A stretch of DNA of 64,000 nucleotides, taken from contig JBPBQO010000171.1 in the NCBI GenBank assembly GCA_050954785.1, positions 25,860 through 89,859 of the forward strand, in the 5' to 3' direction. Position numbers and translations under genes: made by a program. Under the pieces are notes generated by a model. It made no database searches. It was not told the DNA's origin and saw only the letters and a list, made by a program, of their open reading frames with translations. Each line of letters starts with the position of its first letter. Within the stretch, counting starts at the first letter, position 1. This DNA comes from Lichenicola sp050954785 (GTDB taxonomy: Bacteria > Pseudomonadota > Alphaproteobacteria > Acetobacterales > Acetobacteraceae). Of the stretch, positions 8,101-15,837 are shown in pieces.

Positions 8101-11010
8101 ATGACCGAGACCGACTATCGCGACACCGTATTCCTGCCCCGGACGGGCTTTCCCATGCGCGGCGACCTGCCGAAGCGCGAGCCGGCGACGCTGGCGCGCT
8201 GGGAGGCGATCGGCCTGGACGACGCCCTGCGCGCCGCCGGGGAGGGCCGTCCGCACTTCACCCTGCATGACGGCCCGCCCTACGCGAACGGCCCGCTGCA
8301 TATCGGTCACGCACTCAACAAGATCCTGAAGGACGTGATCAACCGCGCCCACCGCATGAGCGGCTACGCGGTTCATTACGTCCCCGGCTGGGATTGTCAC
8401 GGCCTGCCGATCGAGTGGCAGATCGAGGAGAAATACCGCAAGGCCGGCAAGGACAAGGACCAGGTGCCGGTGCTGCAGTTCCGCGCCGAGTGCCGCGCGC
8501 ATGCCCAGACCTGGCTCGATTTCCAGGCGGCCGAGTTCCGCCGCCTCGGCGTGCAGGGCGATTGGGCCGGCCGCTACGCCACCATGGACTTCAAGTCCGA
8601 GGCGATCATCGCCGGCGAGATCGGCAAGTTCCTGGCCAACGGCTCGCTGTATCGCGGCCTGCGTCCGGTAATGTGGAGCCCGGTCGAGAAGACCGCCCTT
8701 GCCGAGGCCGAGATCGAATATCACGACCTGACCAGCACCACGATCTGGGTGGCCTTCCCGTTCGTGCGCGACCCGACGCCGGCGCATGCGCTCGAAGGTG
8801 TGTCGGCAGTGATCTGGACCACGACCCCCTGGACCATCCCCGGCAACCGGGCGATCGCATATGGGCCGGAAATCACCTACGCGGTGCTGTGTGTCGACGC
8901 GGTGGGCGAGTCTCCGTCTGCAACTGCCGGGGGCTTGCAGCCCGGTGCCCGCGTGCTGGTTGCCGAAGCGCTGATCGAGCCGTTCCTGGCGGTCGCAGGC
9001 ATCCTGCAGCACCATGTGCTCTACACCCTTCCCGGCAGCGCGCTGGAGGGGGCGATCTGCGCGCATCCTCTACGCGGTCTGCCGGTCTATGACGGTGGCT
9101 ACGACTACGACGTGCCGATGCTGCCCGGCGATTTCGTCACCACCGACGCCGGCACCGGTCTGGTGCACATGTCGCCGGCGCATGGCGAGGACGATTTCGC
9201 GCTCTGTGTCGCCTACGGCATTGCCGTTCCGGAGACGGTCGAGGGCGATGGCCGTTATGCGCCGTGGGTGCCGGGCTTCGCTGGCGTGCACGTGTTCAAG
9301 GCGGCCGACCCGGTCTGTGCCGCCCTGACCGAGGTGATGCTGGCGTCGCAGGCCGAGGACAGCGATCCCGACCTGGGCCCGGCCGGCCTCGTCGCACGCG
9401 GCCAGATCGTCCATTCCTATCCGCATAGCTGGCGTTCGCGCGCGCCGGTGATTTTCCGTGCCACGCCGCAATGGTTCATCCGCATGGATGGCGAGACCGG
9501 CGACGATCCCGATGAAGGCATCCGGGCGCGGGCGCTGGCGGCGCTGCAGGATGTCACCTTCGTGCCGGCGCAGGCTCGCAACCGGCTGACCGCGATGGTC
9601 GCGGGACGCCCGGACTGGTGCATCAGCCGGCAGCGCGCCTGGGGCGTGCCGATCGCGGTGTTCGTCGACAAGCGCACCGGCGAGGTGCTGCGCGATCCGG
9701 CGGTGATGCAGCGTGTCGTCGAGGCGTTCAGGCTGGAAGGTGCCGATGCCTGGTACGCCTCGCCGCCCGCGCGCTTCCTGGGCCACGATCGCAACCCGGA
9801 CGAGTACGAGCAGGTGTTCGACATTGTCGACGTCTGGTTCGAAAGCGGCTCGACGCATGCCTTCGTGCTGGGGCAGGGCGACCTGCCGTTCCCGGCCGAC
9901 CTCTATCTCGAAGGCTCCGACCAGCATCGCGGCTGGTTCCAGTCCAGCCTGCTGGAGAGCGTCGGCACGCGCGGCATGGCGCCGTTCCGCGCCCTGGTGA
10001 CCAATGGCTTCGTGCTCGACGAGCAGGGCCGCAAGATGAGCAAGTCTCTCGGCAACGTCACCGCGCCGCAGGACATCAACAACACCCTCGGCGCCGACAT
10101 CCTCCGGCTATGGGTGATGAACTCCGACACCAACGAGGATCTCCGCATCGGCAAGGAGATCCTGAAGCAGCAGGGCGAGCTGTATCGCCGGCTGCGCAAC
10201 ACGCTGCGCTGGCTGCTCGGCGCACTCGACGGCTTCGACGAGGCCGAGCGCGTTTCCTATGACGAGATGCCCGAGCTCGAGCGCTGGGTGCTGCACCGCC
10301 TGACCGAACTGGGCGGCATGATCACCCGCGCGGTCGAGACGCACGAATGGGTGGGCGTGTATCCGGCGCTGCACACCTTCTGCGCCGCCGACCTGTCGGC
10401 GTTCTATTTCGACGTGCGCAAGGACGCGCTCTATTGCGATGCGCCCTCCAACCTGGAGCGCCGCGCGGCCCGCACCGTGCTGGACCATCTGCATCGGACC
10501 CTGACCATCTGGCTTGCCCCGGTGCTGGTGTTCACCGCCGAGGAAGCCTGGACCGAACGCTTCGGCGATAGCGGCAGCGTGCATCTGCAGCCGTTCCCGA
10601 CGCTGCCGACGGACTGGTTCGATCCGGAGCTCGGCGAGCGCTGGCTCCGGCTGCGCGCGGTCCGGCGGCTGATCACCACCGCGATCGAGACCGCACGACG
10701 CGATGGCGTGGTCGGCTCGTCGCTGCAGGCCGCGCTGGTCCTGCCGCTGTCGGAGACCGAAGCCGCCGAGTTCGTCGGGGTCGACTGGGAAGAGCTGGCG
10801 ATCGTGTCGAAGGCGGAGATCGAAATCGATCCATCCTCTGTCTCGCTGTTCGCCAGCGAGCGTCCGGCCGACGGCACGGCCCATCGTGGTCCGCAGGTCC
10901 GGGCCGCGTCCGGCCATAAATGCGCCCGCTGCTGGAAGGTGCTCGACGAGGTCGGCCAGATCGCCGCCCATCCGACCCTCTGCCTGCGTTGCGCTGACGT
11001 CGTCGCATGA
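8101..11010 (+). CDS. ileS: Isoleucyl-tRNA synthetase
   Basis: A 969-residue class I aminoacyl-tRNA synthetase charging tRNA-Ile. The HIGH signature is in YANGPLHIGHALNKILKD, the KMSKS loop in GRKMSKSLGNVTAPQD, and the WCISRQRAWGVPIAVF segment is typical of the Ile/Val/Leu group. The CP1 editing domain lies between (GTGLVHMSPAHGEDDF). The C-terminus ends with a zinc-binding module, CARCWKVLDE...LCLRCADVV. Its stop overlaps the start of lspA (ATGA), the ileS-lspA pairing seen in many proteobacteria. A possible -35-like TTGACC lies about 70 bases upstream, but I could not place a convincing -10. Confidence 0.97.
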   Translation: MTETDYRDTVFLPRTGFPMRGDLPKREPATLARWEAIGLDDALRAAGEGRPHFTLHDGPPYANGPLHIGHALNKILKDVINRAHRMSGYAVHYVPGWDCHGLPIEWQIEEKYRKAGKDKDQVPVLQFRAECRAHAQTWLDFQAAEFRRLGVQGDWAGRYATMDFKSEAIIAGEIGKFLANGSLYRGLRPVMWSPVEKTALAEAEIEYHDLTSTTIWVAFPFVRDPTPAHALEGVSAVIWTTTPWTIPGNRAIAYGPEITYAVLCVDAVGESPSATAGGLQPGARVLVAEALIEPFLAVAGILQHHVLYTLPGSALEGAICAHPLRGLPVYDGGYDYDVPMLPGDFVTTDAGTGLVHMSPAHGEDDFALCVAYGIAVPETVEGDGRYAPWVPGFAGVHVFKAADPVCAALTEVMLASQAEDSDPDLGPAGLVARGQIVHSYPHSWRSRAPVIFRATPQWFIRMDGETGDDPDEGIRARALAALQDVTFVPAQARNRLTAMVAGRPDWCISRQRAWGVPIAVFVDKRTGEVLRDPAVMQRVVEAFRLEGADAWYASPPARFLGHDRNPDEYEQVFDIVDVWFESGSTHAFVLGQGDLPFPADLYLEGSDQHRGWFQSSLLESVGTRGMAPFRALVTNGFVLDEQGRKMSKSLGNVTAPQDINNTLGADILRLWVMNSDTNEDLRIGKEILKQQGELYRRLRNTLRWLLGALDGFDEAERVSYDEMPELERWVLHRLTELGGMITRAVETHEWVGVYPALHTFCAADLSAFYFDVRKDALYCDAPSNLERRAARTVLDHLHRTLTIWLAPVLVFTAEEAWTERFGDSGSVHLQPFPTLPTDWFDPELGERWLRLRAVRRLITTAIETARRDGVVGSSLQAALVLPLSETEAAEFVGVDWEELAIVSKAEIEIDPSSVSLFASERPADGTAHRGPQVRAASGHKCARCWKVLDEVGQIAAHPTLCLRCADVVA

Positions 11011-11540
11011 GCGGCATCGAGACGTCCGATCTCGCCGGCCGGGCGAGTGCGGGGAACGGTCGCTACCTGCCGCTCGGGCTGGTTCTTGGACTGGTGGTGC
11101 TGGCGGTGGACCAGGCCAGCAAATGGTGGATCCTGGACCGGCTCGACCTGCCCATGCGCGGTCGCGTCACGGTGCTGCCGGTGCTCGACTTCGTCATGGT
11201 CTGGAATCATGCGGTGACGTTCGGCCTGTTCGGCGGCGTAGGCGCCGCAGGCCGCTTCCTGTTCAGCGCGGTGGCTCTGGCCGTGGTGGTGATGCTGCTG
11301 TTCTGGATGCGGCGCACGCCGAAACCGTGGGTCGCGGCGGCACTCGGCGCCATCGCCGGCGGGGCGATCGGCAATGTCATCGACCGGCTGCGCTTCGGTG
11401 CGGTGGTCGATTTCATCCATGCCCACCTGGGCTCGCTGTCCTGGAACTACATCTTCAACCTGGCCGACGCGTCGATCGTCTGCGGCGTCGGCGTGCTGCT
11501 GCTCGACAGCCTGTTCGATCGGTCCCCGAAACAGCAATGA
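11007..11540 (+). CDS. lspA: Lipoprotein signal peptidase II
   Basis: A 177-residue inner-membrane aspartyl protease that cleaves prolipoprotein signal peptides after lipidation. Four hydrophobic helices are evident (LVLGLVVLAVDQASKWWI; FVMVWNHAVTFGLFG; FLFSAVALAVVVMLLFW; ADASIVCGVGVLLLDSLF). The two catalytic aspartates are in GNVIDRLRFGAVVDFIH. It overlaps ileS by four bases. Its substrates include the lipoproteins encoded in this window at 12499, 19129, 31039 and 42812. Confidence 0.95.
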   Translation: MSGIETSDLAGRASAGNGRYLPLGLVLGLVVLAVDQASKWWILDRLDLPMRGRVTVLPVLDFVMVWNHAVTFGLFGGVGAAGRFLFSAVALAVVVMLLFWMRRTPKPWVAAALGAIAGGAIGNVIDRLRFGAVVDFIHAHLGSLSWNYIFNLADASIVCGVGVLLLDSLFDRSPKQQ

Positions 11541-11604
11541 ACGTAGGCTTGCCTGCGCTGTTGTGACAGCACCCGCACCGACCAGCACGCCGGAGGACCA
11601 TCCC

Positions 11605-12423
11605 ATGCCGCACGTCCCGACCATCAGCCTGAACCAGGGCAACGCGATCCCGCAACTGGGCTACGGCGTGTTCAAGGTCGGCGCCGACGAGGCCGAGAAG
11701 GCTGTCGGGCTGGCACTGGATGCCGGCTACCGTTCGATCGACACCGCCATGATCTACCGGAACGAGGAAGGCGTCGGCCAGGCGATCGCCAAAGCCGGCA
11801 TCGAGCGGGACGAACTGTTCATCACCACCAAGCTGTGGAACGACGACCAGGGCTACGACTCCACGCTGAAGGCGTTCGATGCCAGTCTGGCGCGGCTTGG
11901 CCTCGACTATGTCGATCTCTACCTGATCCATTGGCCGAAGCCGGCGCTGGACAAGTATCTCGACACATGGCGCGCCTTCGAGAAGCTCAAGCAGGATGGC
12001 CGGGTCCGGGCGATCGGTGTGTCCAATTTCCAGGTGCCCCATCTGGAACGTCTGCTGGGTGAAACCGCGATCGTGCCTGCGATCAACCAGATCGAGCTGC
12101 ATCCGACCCTGCCGCAGAACGAGCTGCACGACTTCCACCAGGCGCACGGCATCGTCACCGAGGCCTGGAGCCCGCTGGCCCAGGGCGAACTGGATGCACC
12201 GGTGATCGTCGAACTGGCCGCGAAGCACGGACGCACCCCGGCGCAGATCGTGCTGCGCTGGCACATGCAGCGCGGCATCGTGGCGATCCCGAAATCGATC
12301 ACGCCGTCGCGGATCGCCGAGAACATCGACATCTTCGATTTCGCGCTGGCCGACGACGACATGGAGCGGATGCGCAGCCTCGATAGCGGCCGGCGCATCG
12401 GGCCGGATCCCAATAACTTCTAG
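11605..12423 (+). CDS. Aldo/keto reductase (2,5-diketogluconate reductase-like)
   Basis: A 272-residue NADPH-dependent oxidoreductase of the AKR superfamily, most like the AKR5 (DkgA/DkgB) type. The catalytic tetrad is visible: Asp46 and Tyr51 in SIDTAMIYRNEEGVG, Lys in ITTKLWNDDQG, and His in LYLIHWPKPALDKY. The cofactor-binding IPKSITPSRIAENIDIFDF segment is near the C-terminus. The ATG at 11605 follows a GGAGG sequence. It lies between lspA and the DUF3035 lipoprotein gene, a position with no obvious functional link. The substrate cannot be told from sequence; a role in ketogluconate metabolism would fit an acetic-acid-type bacterium but is inference. Confidence 0.88.
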   Translation: MPHVPTISLNQGNAIPQLGYGVFKVGADEAEKAVGLALDAGYRSIDTAMIYRNEEGVGQAIAKAGIERDELFITTKLWNDDQGYDSTLKAFDASLARLGLDYVDLYLIHWPKPALDKYLDTWRAFEKLKQDGRVRAIGVSNFQVPHLERLLGETAIVPAINQIELHPTLPQNELHDFHQAHGIVTEAWSPLAQGELDAPVIVELAAKHGRTPAQIVLRWHMQRGIVAIPKSITPSRIAENIDIFDFALADDDMERMRSLDSGRRIGPDPNNF

Positions 12424-12498
12424 CCTCTGTTGCGGGAGTTGCCGTCCGATACGGCACGATGCTTGCCCGAGGGGGTGTTTCCATCCTATGAGGCGAGC

Positions 12499-13041
12499 AT
12501 GTCCGCGCTCCAGAATCGTATCGTCCTGCTGGCTGCCCTCGTGGCGGCCGGCTCCGTGCTCTCCGCCTGCAGCGGGGAGCAGATCGAGCGCGATTTCGGC
12601 ATGATCCGGGTCGCTCCGGACGAGTTCACCGTCACCACGCGTGCGCCCCTGTCGATGCCGCCGACTGCCGCTCTCAGCCAGCCGACGCCCGGCGCGGACC
12701 GGCCGCAGGAACAGAGCAGCCAGACCCAGGCGCTCGAGACACTCGCGCCGAACGTGGCGTTGCAGGGAGCCAGCGGCCCCACCAGCACCGGTCAGCAGGC
12801 GCTCGTCGCCGGTGCGGATCAGGCCAGCAACCAGGCTGCGACCGGCGGGCTCGATCATCCGAGCCAGGGCTTCGTCAACGAGCTGATGTTCTGGAAGGGT
12901 GGTCAGGCCGGCGAAGTGGTCGATGCGACCGCCGAGCGCCAGCGCTTGCAGGAAAACTCCGCTCTCGGACGCAGCCCGACAGTGGGCGCCACGCCGACCG
13001 TCAAGGTGGCCAAGCCTGGCTTCTTCGATCGCCTGTTCTAA
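12499..13041 (+). CDS. DUF3035 lipoprotein (BamF-like)
   Basis: A 180-residue lipoprotein. The signal peptide ends at a lipobox (VLSACSGE, Cys at about residue 24). The mature N-terminus carries the DUF3035 hallmark APDEFTVTTRAPLSMPP; the rest is low-complexity, and the end (KPGFFDRLF) is typical. In Caulobacter a member named BamF copurifies with the outer-membrane beta-barrel assembly machine, so an envelope-assembly role is likely. DUF3035 genes often follow lspA in alphaproteobacteria; here a reductase gene intervenes. A GAGG precedes the ATG. The stop is followed after 10 bases by the first copy of the structured repeat. Confidence 0.85.
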   Translation: MSALQNRIVLLAALVAAGSVLSACSGEQIERDFGMIRVAPDEFTVTTRAPLSMPPTAALSQPTPGADRPQEQSSQTQALETLAPNVALQGASGPTSTGQQALVAGADQASNQAATGGLDHPSQGFVNELMFWKGGQAGEVVDATAERQRLQENSALGRSPTVGATPTVKVAKPGFFDRLF

Positions 13042-13051
13042 CGGATCGCTT

Positions 13052-13192
13052 GATAACGCTACTGTGCCGGCGAGCCGACGCGGCTGTCTGCGCTTGCCGA
13101 GTGCTCACGGCCAGGAGGCCGCTCCGCTCCGGTTCTCGACAACCACGACGGGCGCTCCCGTAGAGGGAGCTCTCACTCGGCACAGCGCGTTC
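13052..13192 (+). repeat. Structured intergenic element, copy 1 (with extra arm)
   Basis: An inverted-repeat-rich element shared with 35901-36000 and 58866-58948. The closing stem is CTGTGCCG (13062-13069) with CGGCACAG (13178-13185). An inner hairpin GCTCCC-gtaga-GGGAGC lies at 13154-13170, flanked by GGG/CTC that extends the stem with one G-T pair. This copy is about 40 bases longer than the others, the extra part containing CGGCC-agga-GGCCG. It begins 10 bases after the DUF3035 stop, in the same orientation. There is no T-run after it. It could be an RNA structure or a dispersed palindromic element. Confidence 0.75.
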
Positions 13193-13251
13193 TCAAACGA
13201 TCCCCGATCGATCGATAGTCAGTTTGACGTTGTCGATCTATTGACCATCCC

Positions 13252-15084
13252 ATGACCACGTCGCCGATCCGTCGTTTGTCGGAGCGGGTGGTCAACCGGA
13301 TTGCGGCGGGCGAGGTGATCGAGCGGCCGGCGGCGGCGGTGAAGGAACTGGTCGAGAACGCGATCGATGCCGGCGCGAAGCGGATCGCCGTGTCGCTGGT
13401 CGGTGGCGGCATCGAGCGGATCGAAGTGGTCGATGACGGCAGCGGCATGTCCGCAGCCGACCTCGTATTGGCGGTCGAGCGCCACTGCACCTCCAAACTT
13501 ACCGACGACACGCTGGTATCGATCACCACGCTCGGTTTTCGCGGCGAGGCACTGCCCAGCATCGGCGCGGCGGCGCGGCTGTGCCTGACCTCCCGGCAAC
13601 GACCGGTGGATGGGCTCGCCAGCGAGGCCTGGCGGCTGAGGGTCGAGGGCGGGGTGCTGCATCACGCCGAACCCAGCTCCGGTCCGCCCGGCACCCAGGT
13701 GCTGGTCGAGGATCTGTTCTTCGCCACTCCGGCACGGCGCAAATTCCTGAAAAGTCCGAGGGTCGAGGCGGGTCATGCCGAGATCGTCGTGCGGCGGCTG
13801 GCGCTGGCCGCATCGCACATCGCGTTCCGGCTGCAGATCGACGGTCGCGTGCTGCTCGACCTTCCCGGCCAGTCGCGGGAAGCGCGGGTCGCCGCCTTGC
13901 TGGCGGACGAAGGCGGCGAGGCCGGTCCGCAGGGGCTGCTCGTGGTCGAGGGCGAACGTGACGGGATGATTCTGTCCGGGTTCGCCTGTGGTCCGGCGGT
14001 GCATCGCGCCACCGCGAATGGCCAGTATCTGGTGGTCAATGGCCGCCCGGTCGCCGATCCGGTGCTGCGTACGGCGGTCCGGGTCGCCTACCGGCAGGTC
14101 ATGGAACAGGGGCGTCATGCCGTTGTAGCCTTGTTCCTCGACATCCCGGCAGACCGGCTCGACGTCAACGTGCATCCGGCAAAAACCGAGCTGCGCTACG
14201 CCGATGCGGCGTCCGTACGCTCGCTGGTGATCGGCAGCCTCGGGCGCGCCCTCGGCGGCGGTGCCGGAACCGGCGGCGTGCAGTCCGGCCTGCTGACCGC
14301 GCGACGGCCGGGCCACGGAATCTGGTATCCGCCCGAACGCACGGCACCCATCATGCCGGCCGGTTTCGCGGAACCGAGCTTGGCACTCGGAGCAGGGCCG
14401 TCCGCCCGGATGCTTCCGCCACAACCGGTCGCGGCGCCATCGCAGCGTCCGGCCACGCCTTTATCATCGTCGGCCGATCCCGATCCGCATCCGCTCGGCG
14501 CTGCCGTTGCCCAGGTGCTCGACACCTACGTGATCGCCGTTGCCGGCGACGGCAGCCTGGTGCTGGTCGACCAGCATGCCGCGCATGAGCGCCTGACCCA
14601 CGAGAGCCTGCGCCAGCAATACCTGGACGGCGCCATCCATGCGCAGCGCCTGCTGCTGCCGGAAGTGGTCGACCTGCCGGCACGCGATGCGGAACGGCTG
14701 CTGGAATTCAGCGGCACGTTGTCGGCGTTCGGCATCGAGATCGAGCCGTTCGGCGGCCGCTCGGTGCTGCTCCGGGCGGTGCCGGCCCTGCTCGGCAACC
14801 CCGATCCGACGGCGCTGCTGCGCGACCTTGCCGAGGAACTGGGCGCCGATGAACTGGCCACGCCGGACGAGTCCGGCGCGCTCACCGGCCGGCTCGATGC
14901 GGTGATCGCCCGCATGGCCTGCCATGGCAGCATCCGCGCCGGCCGCCGCCTCACCGCCGAGGAGATGGACCATCTGCTCCGGCAGATGGAAGCCACCCCA
15001 CGTGCCGCCACCTGCAGCCATGGTCGCCCCACCTACCTCAAGCTCAGCCGCCACGAGATCGAACGGATGTTCGGTCGGCGCTGA
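13252..15084 (+). CDS. mutL: DNA mismatch repair protein MutL
   Basis: A 610-residue mismatch-repair ATPase that links MutS to downstream factors. The GHKL motifs are clear: AVKELVENAIDAGAK (motif I), EVVDDGSGM (motif II), HCTSKL and LGFRGEALPSIG (motif III). A variable Pro/Ser-rich linker (residues about 340-420) separates the C-terminal dimerisation domain. That domain has DQHAAHERLTHE, matching the DQHA(X)2E(X)4E endonuclease signature, so this is a nicking MutL, as expected in bacteria without MutH. The C-terminal CxHGRPT motif (ATCSHGRPTYLKL) is also present. No mutS is in the window. Confidence 0.96.
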   Translation: MTTSPIRRLSERVVNRIAAGEVIERPAAAVKELVENAIDAGAKRIAVSLVGGGIERIEVVDDGSGMSAADLVLAVERHCTSKLTDDTLVSITTLGFRGEALPSIGAAARLCLTSRQRPVDGLASEAWRLRVEGGVLHHAEPSSGPPGTQVLVEDLFFATPARRKFLKSPRVEAGHAEIVVRRLALAASHIAFRLQIDGRVLLDLPGQSREARVAALLADEGGEAGPQGLLVVEGERDGMILSGFACGPAVHRATANGQYLVVNGRPVADPVLRTAVRVAYRQVMEQGRHAVVALFLDIPADRLDVNVHPAKTELRYADAASVRSLVIGSLGRALGGGAGTGGVQSGLLTARRPGHGIWYPPERTAPIMPAGFAEPSLALGAGPSARMLPPQPVAAPSQRPATPLSSSADPDPHPLGAAVAQVLDTYVIAVAGDGSLVLVDQHAAHERLTHESLRQQYLDGAIHAQRLLLPEVVDLPARDAERLLEFSGTLSAFGIEIEPFGGRSVLLRAVPALLGNPDPTALLRDLAEELGADELATPDESGALTGRLDAVIARMACHGSIRAGRRLTAEEMDHLLRQMEATPRAATCSHGRPTYLKLSRHEIERMFGRR

Positions 15085-15087
15085 CGC

Positions 15088-15498
15088 TCAGGCCGGCTCG
15101 TGCAGCCAGTCCTCGGATCGCAATCCGTCGATGCGCTGAAACTCGCCCGGGTTGCCGGTGACCACGATCAGGCCGCGGCTGCGGGCATGACCTGCGATCA
15201 TCAAATCGTATGGTCCGATCACCTCGCCTCGACGTTCCAGGCTGGCCCGGATATCCGCGCTGTGCGCAGCGGCTTCGTCATCAAACGGCAGCAGGGTCAG
15301 CCGGGATGCGAACCGTTCGACCTGCTGTCGCGTCTCGGCCGGCCGTACCGATCGTTCGGCACCGTACAGCAGTTCGTACAACACCACGCTCGACAGGCAT
15401 AAGCCTGATGCTTCGGTATTGAAGCAAGGCCGCAGCCCGGCGGGACGGTCGCGGATCACCCTGATGCACAGGTCGGTATCGAGCAGATAGCGCAGCAT
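15088..15498 (-). CDS. vapC: VapC-family PIN-domain toxin
   Basis: A 136-residue PIN-domain ribonuclease, the toxin of a type II toxin-antitoxin pair. The acidic metal ligands expected of VapC are visible: Asp in YLLDTDLCI near the N-terminus, Glu in SSVVLYELLYGAE, Asp in IGPYDLMIAGHARSRG, and the terminal VTGNPGEFQRIDGL segment. VapC toxins usually cut initiator tRNA or rRNA; the target here is unknown. It starts nine bases after the vapB stop, so the two are co-transcribed. Its own stop is only three bases from the mutL stop on the other strand, so the genes converge tightly. Confidence 0.9.
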   Translation of the reverse strand: MLRYLLDTDLCIRVIRDRPAGLRPCFNTEASGLCLSSVVLYELLYGAERSVRPAETRQQVERFASRLTLLPFDDEAAAHSADIRASLERRGEVIGPYDLMIAGHARSRGLIVVTGNPGEFQRIDGLRSEDWLHEPA

Positions 15499-15507
15499 GC
15501 CGGCGAC

Positions 15508-15732
15508 TCAGAAGGACTCGCGTTGCTGATGCACGGGCTGCTCGCGAGGTCCGAGATCTATTCCGGGGGCCTCGAAGAAGTCGTCCCAGGTCGCGTTCGA
15601 GGGCACGATGATCCGCCGAATTCCATCCCGGACGATCGCAACTTCAGTGACGGTATCCGGAAACGCGACGGCCTTCGGCAGGCGAACGGCTTGCGACCGG
15701 TTCGACAGGAACAGCGTCGTATGAACGTTCAT
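15508..15732 (-). CDS. vapB: VapB-family antitoxin
   Basis: A 74-residue AbrB/SpoVT-type antitoxin. The N-terminal DNA-binding swapped-hairpin domain is recognised from TLFLSNRSQAVRLPKAVAFP, a near-consensus VapB start. The C-terminal part (ATWDDFFEAPG) is the usual toxin-binding tail. The ATG at 15732 is preceded by a strong AGGAGG. Immediately upstream lies a perfect palindrome (15745-15763) expected to bind the VapBC complex and repress the operon. The frame continues open far upstream, but that part is antisense to nuoM and is not coding. Confidence 0.92.
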   Translation of the reverse strand: MNVHTTLFLSNRSQAVRLPKAVAFPDTVTEVAIVRDGIRRIIVPSNATWDDFFEAPGIDLGPREQPVHQQRESF

Positions 15733-15744
15733 GACCACCTCCTG

Positions 15745-15763
15745 GATATACAACGAGTATATC
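15745..15763. promoter_or_regulatory. Palindromic operator of vapBC
   Basis: GATATAC and GTATATC form a perfect 7-5-7 inverted repeat (spacer AACGA on the plus strand) 12 bases upstream of the vapB start. AT-rich palindromes at this position are the usual autoregulatory operators of VapBC modules. The role is inferred from position. Confidence 0.65.
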
Positions 15764-15837
15764 CCTTGATCGGGCCGGATCAAGCTTGGCCTGCCGCACG
15801 GGCTCTGGTGCAGTGCAGCGACGCAGCCTAGGATGCG

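Noticed and set aside
13062..13185. The repeat as a tRNA, riboswitch or CRISPR unit
   Set aside because: No acceptor or anticodon arms. It lies after genes rather than before them, and copies are tens of kilobases apart with no array.
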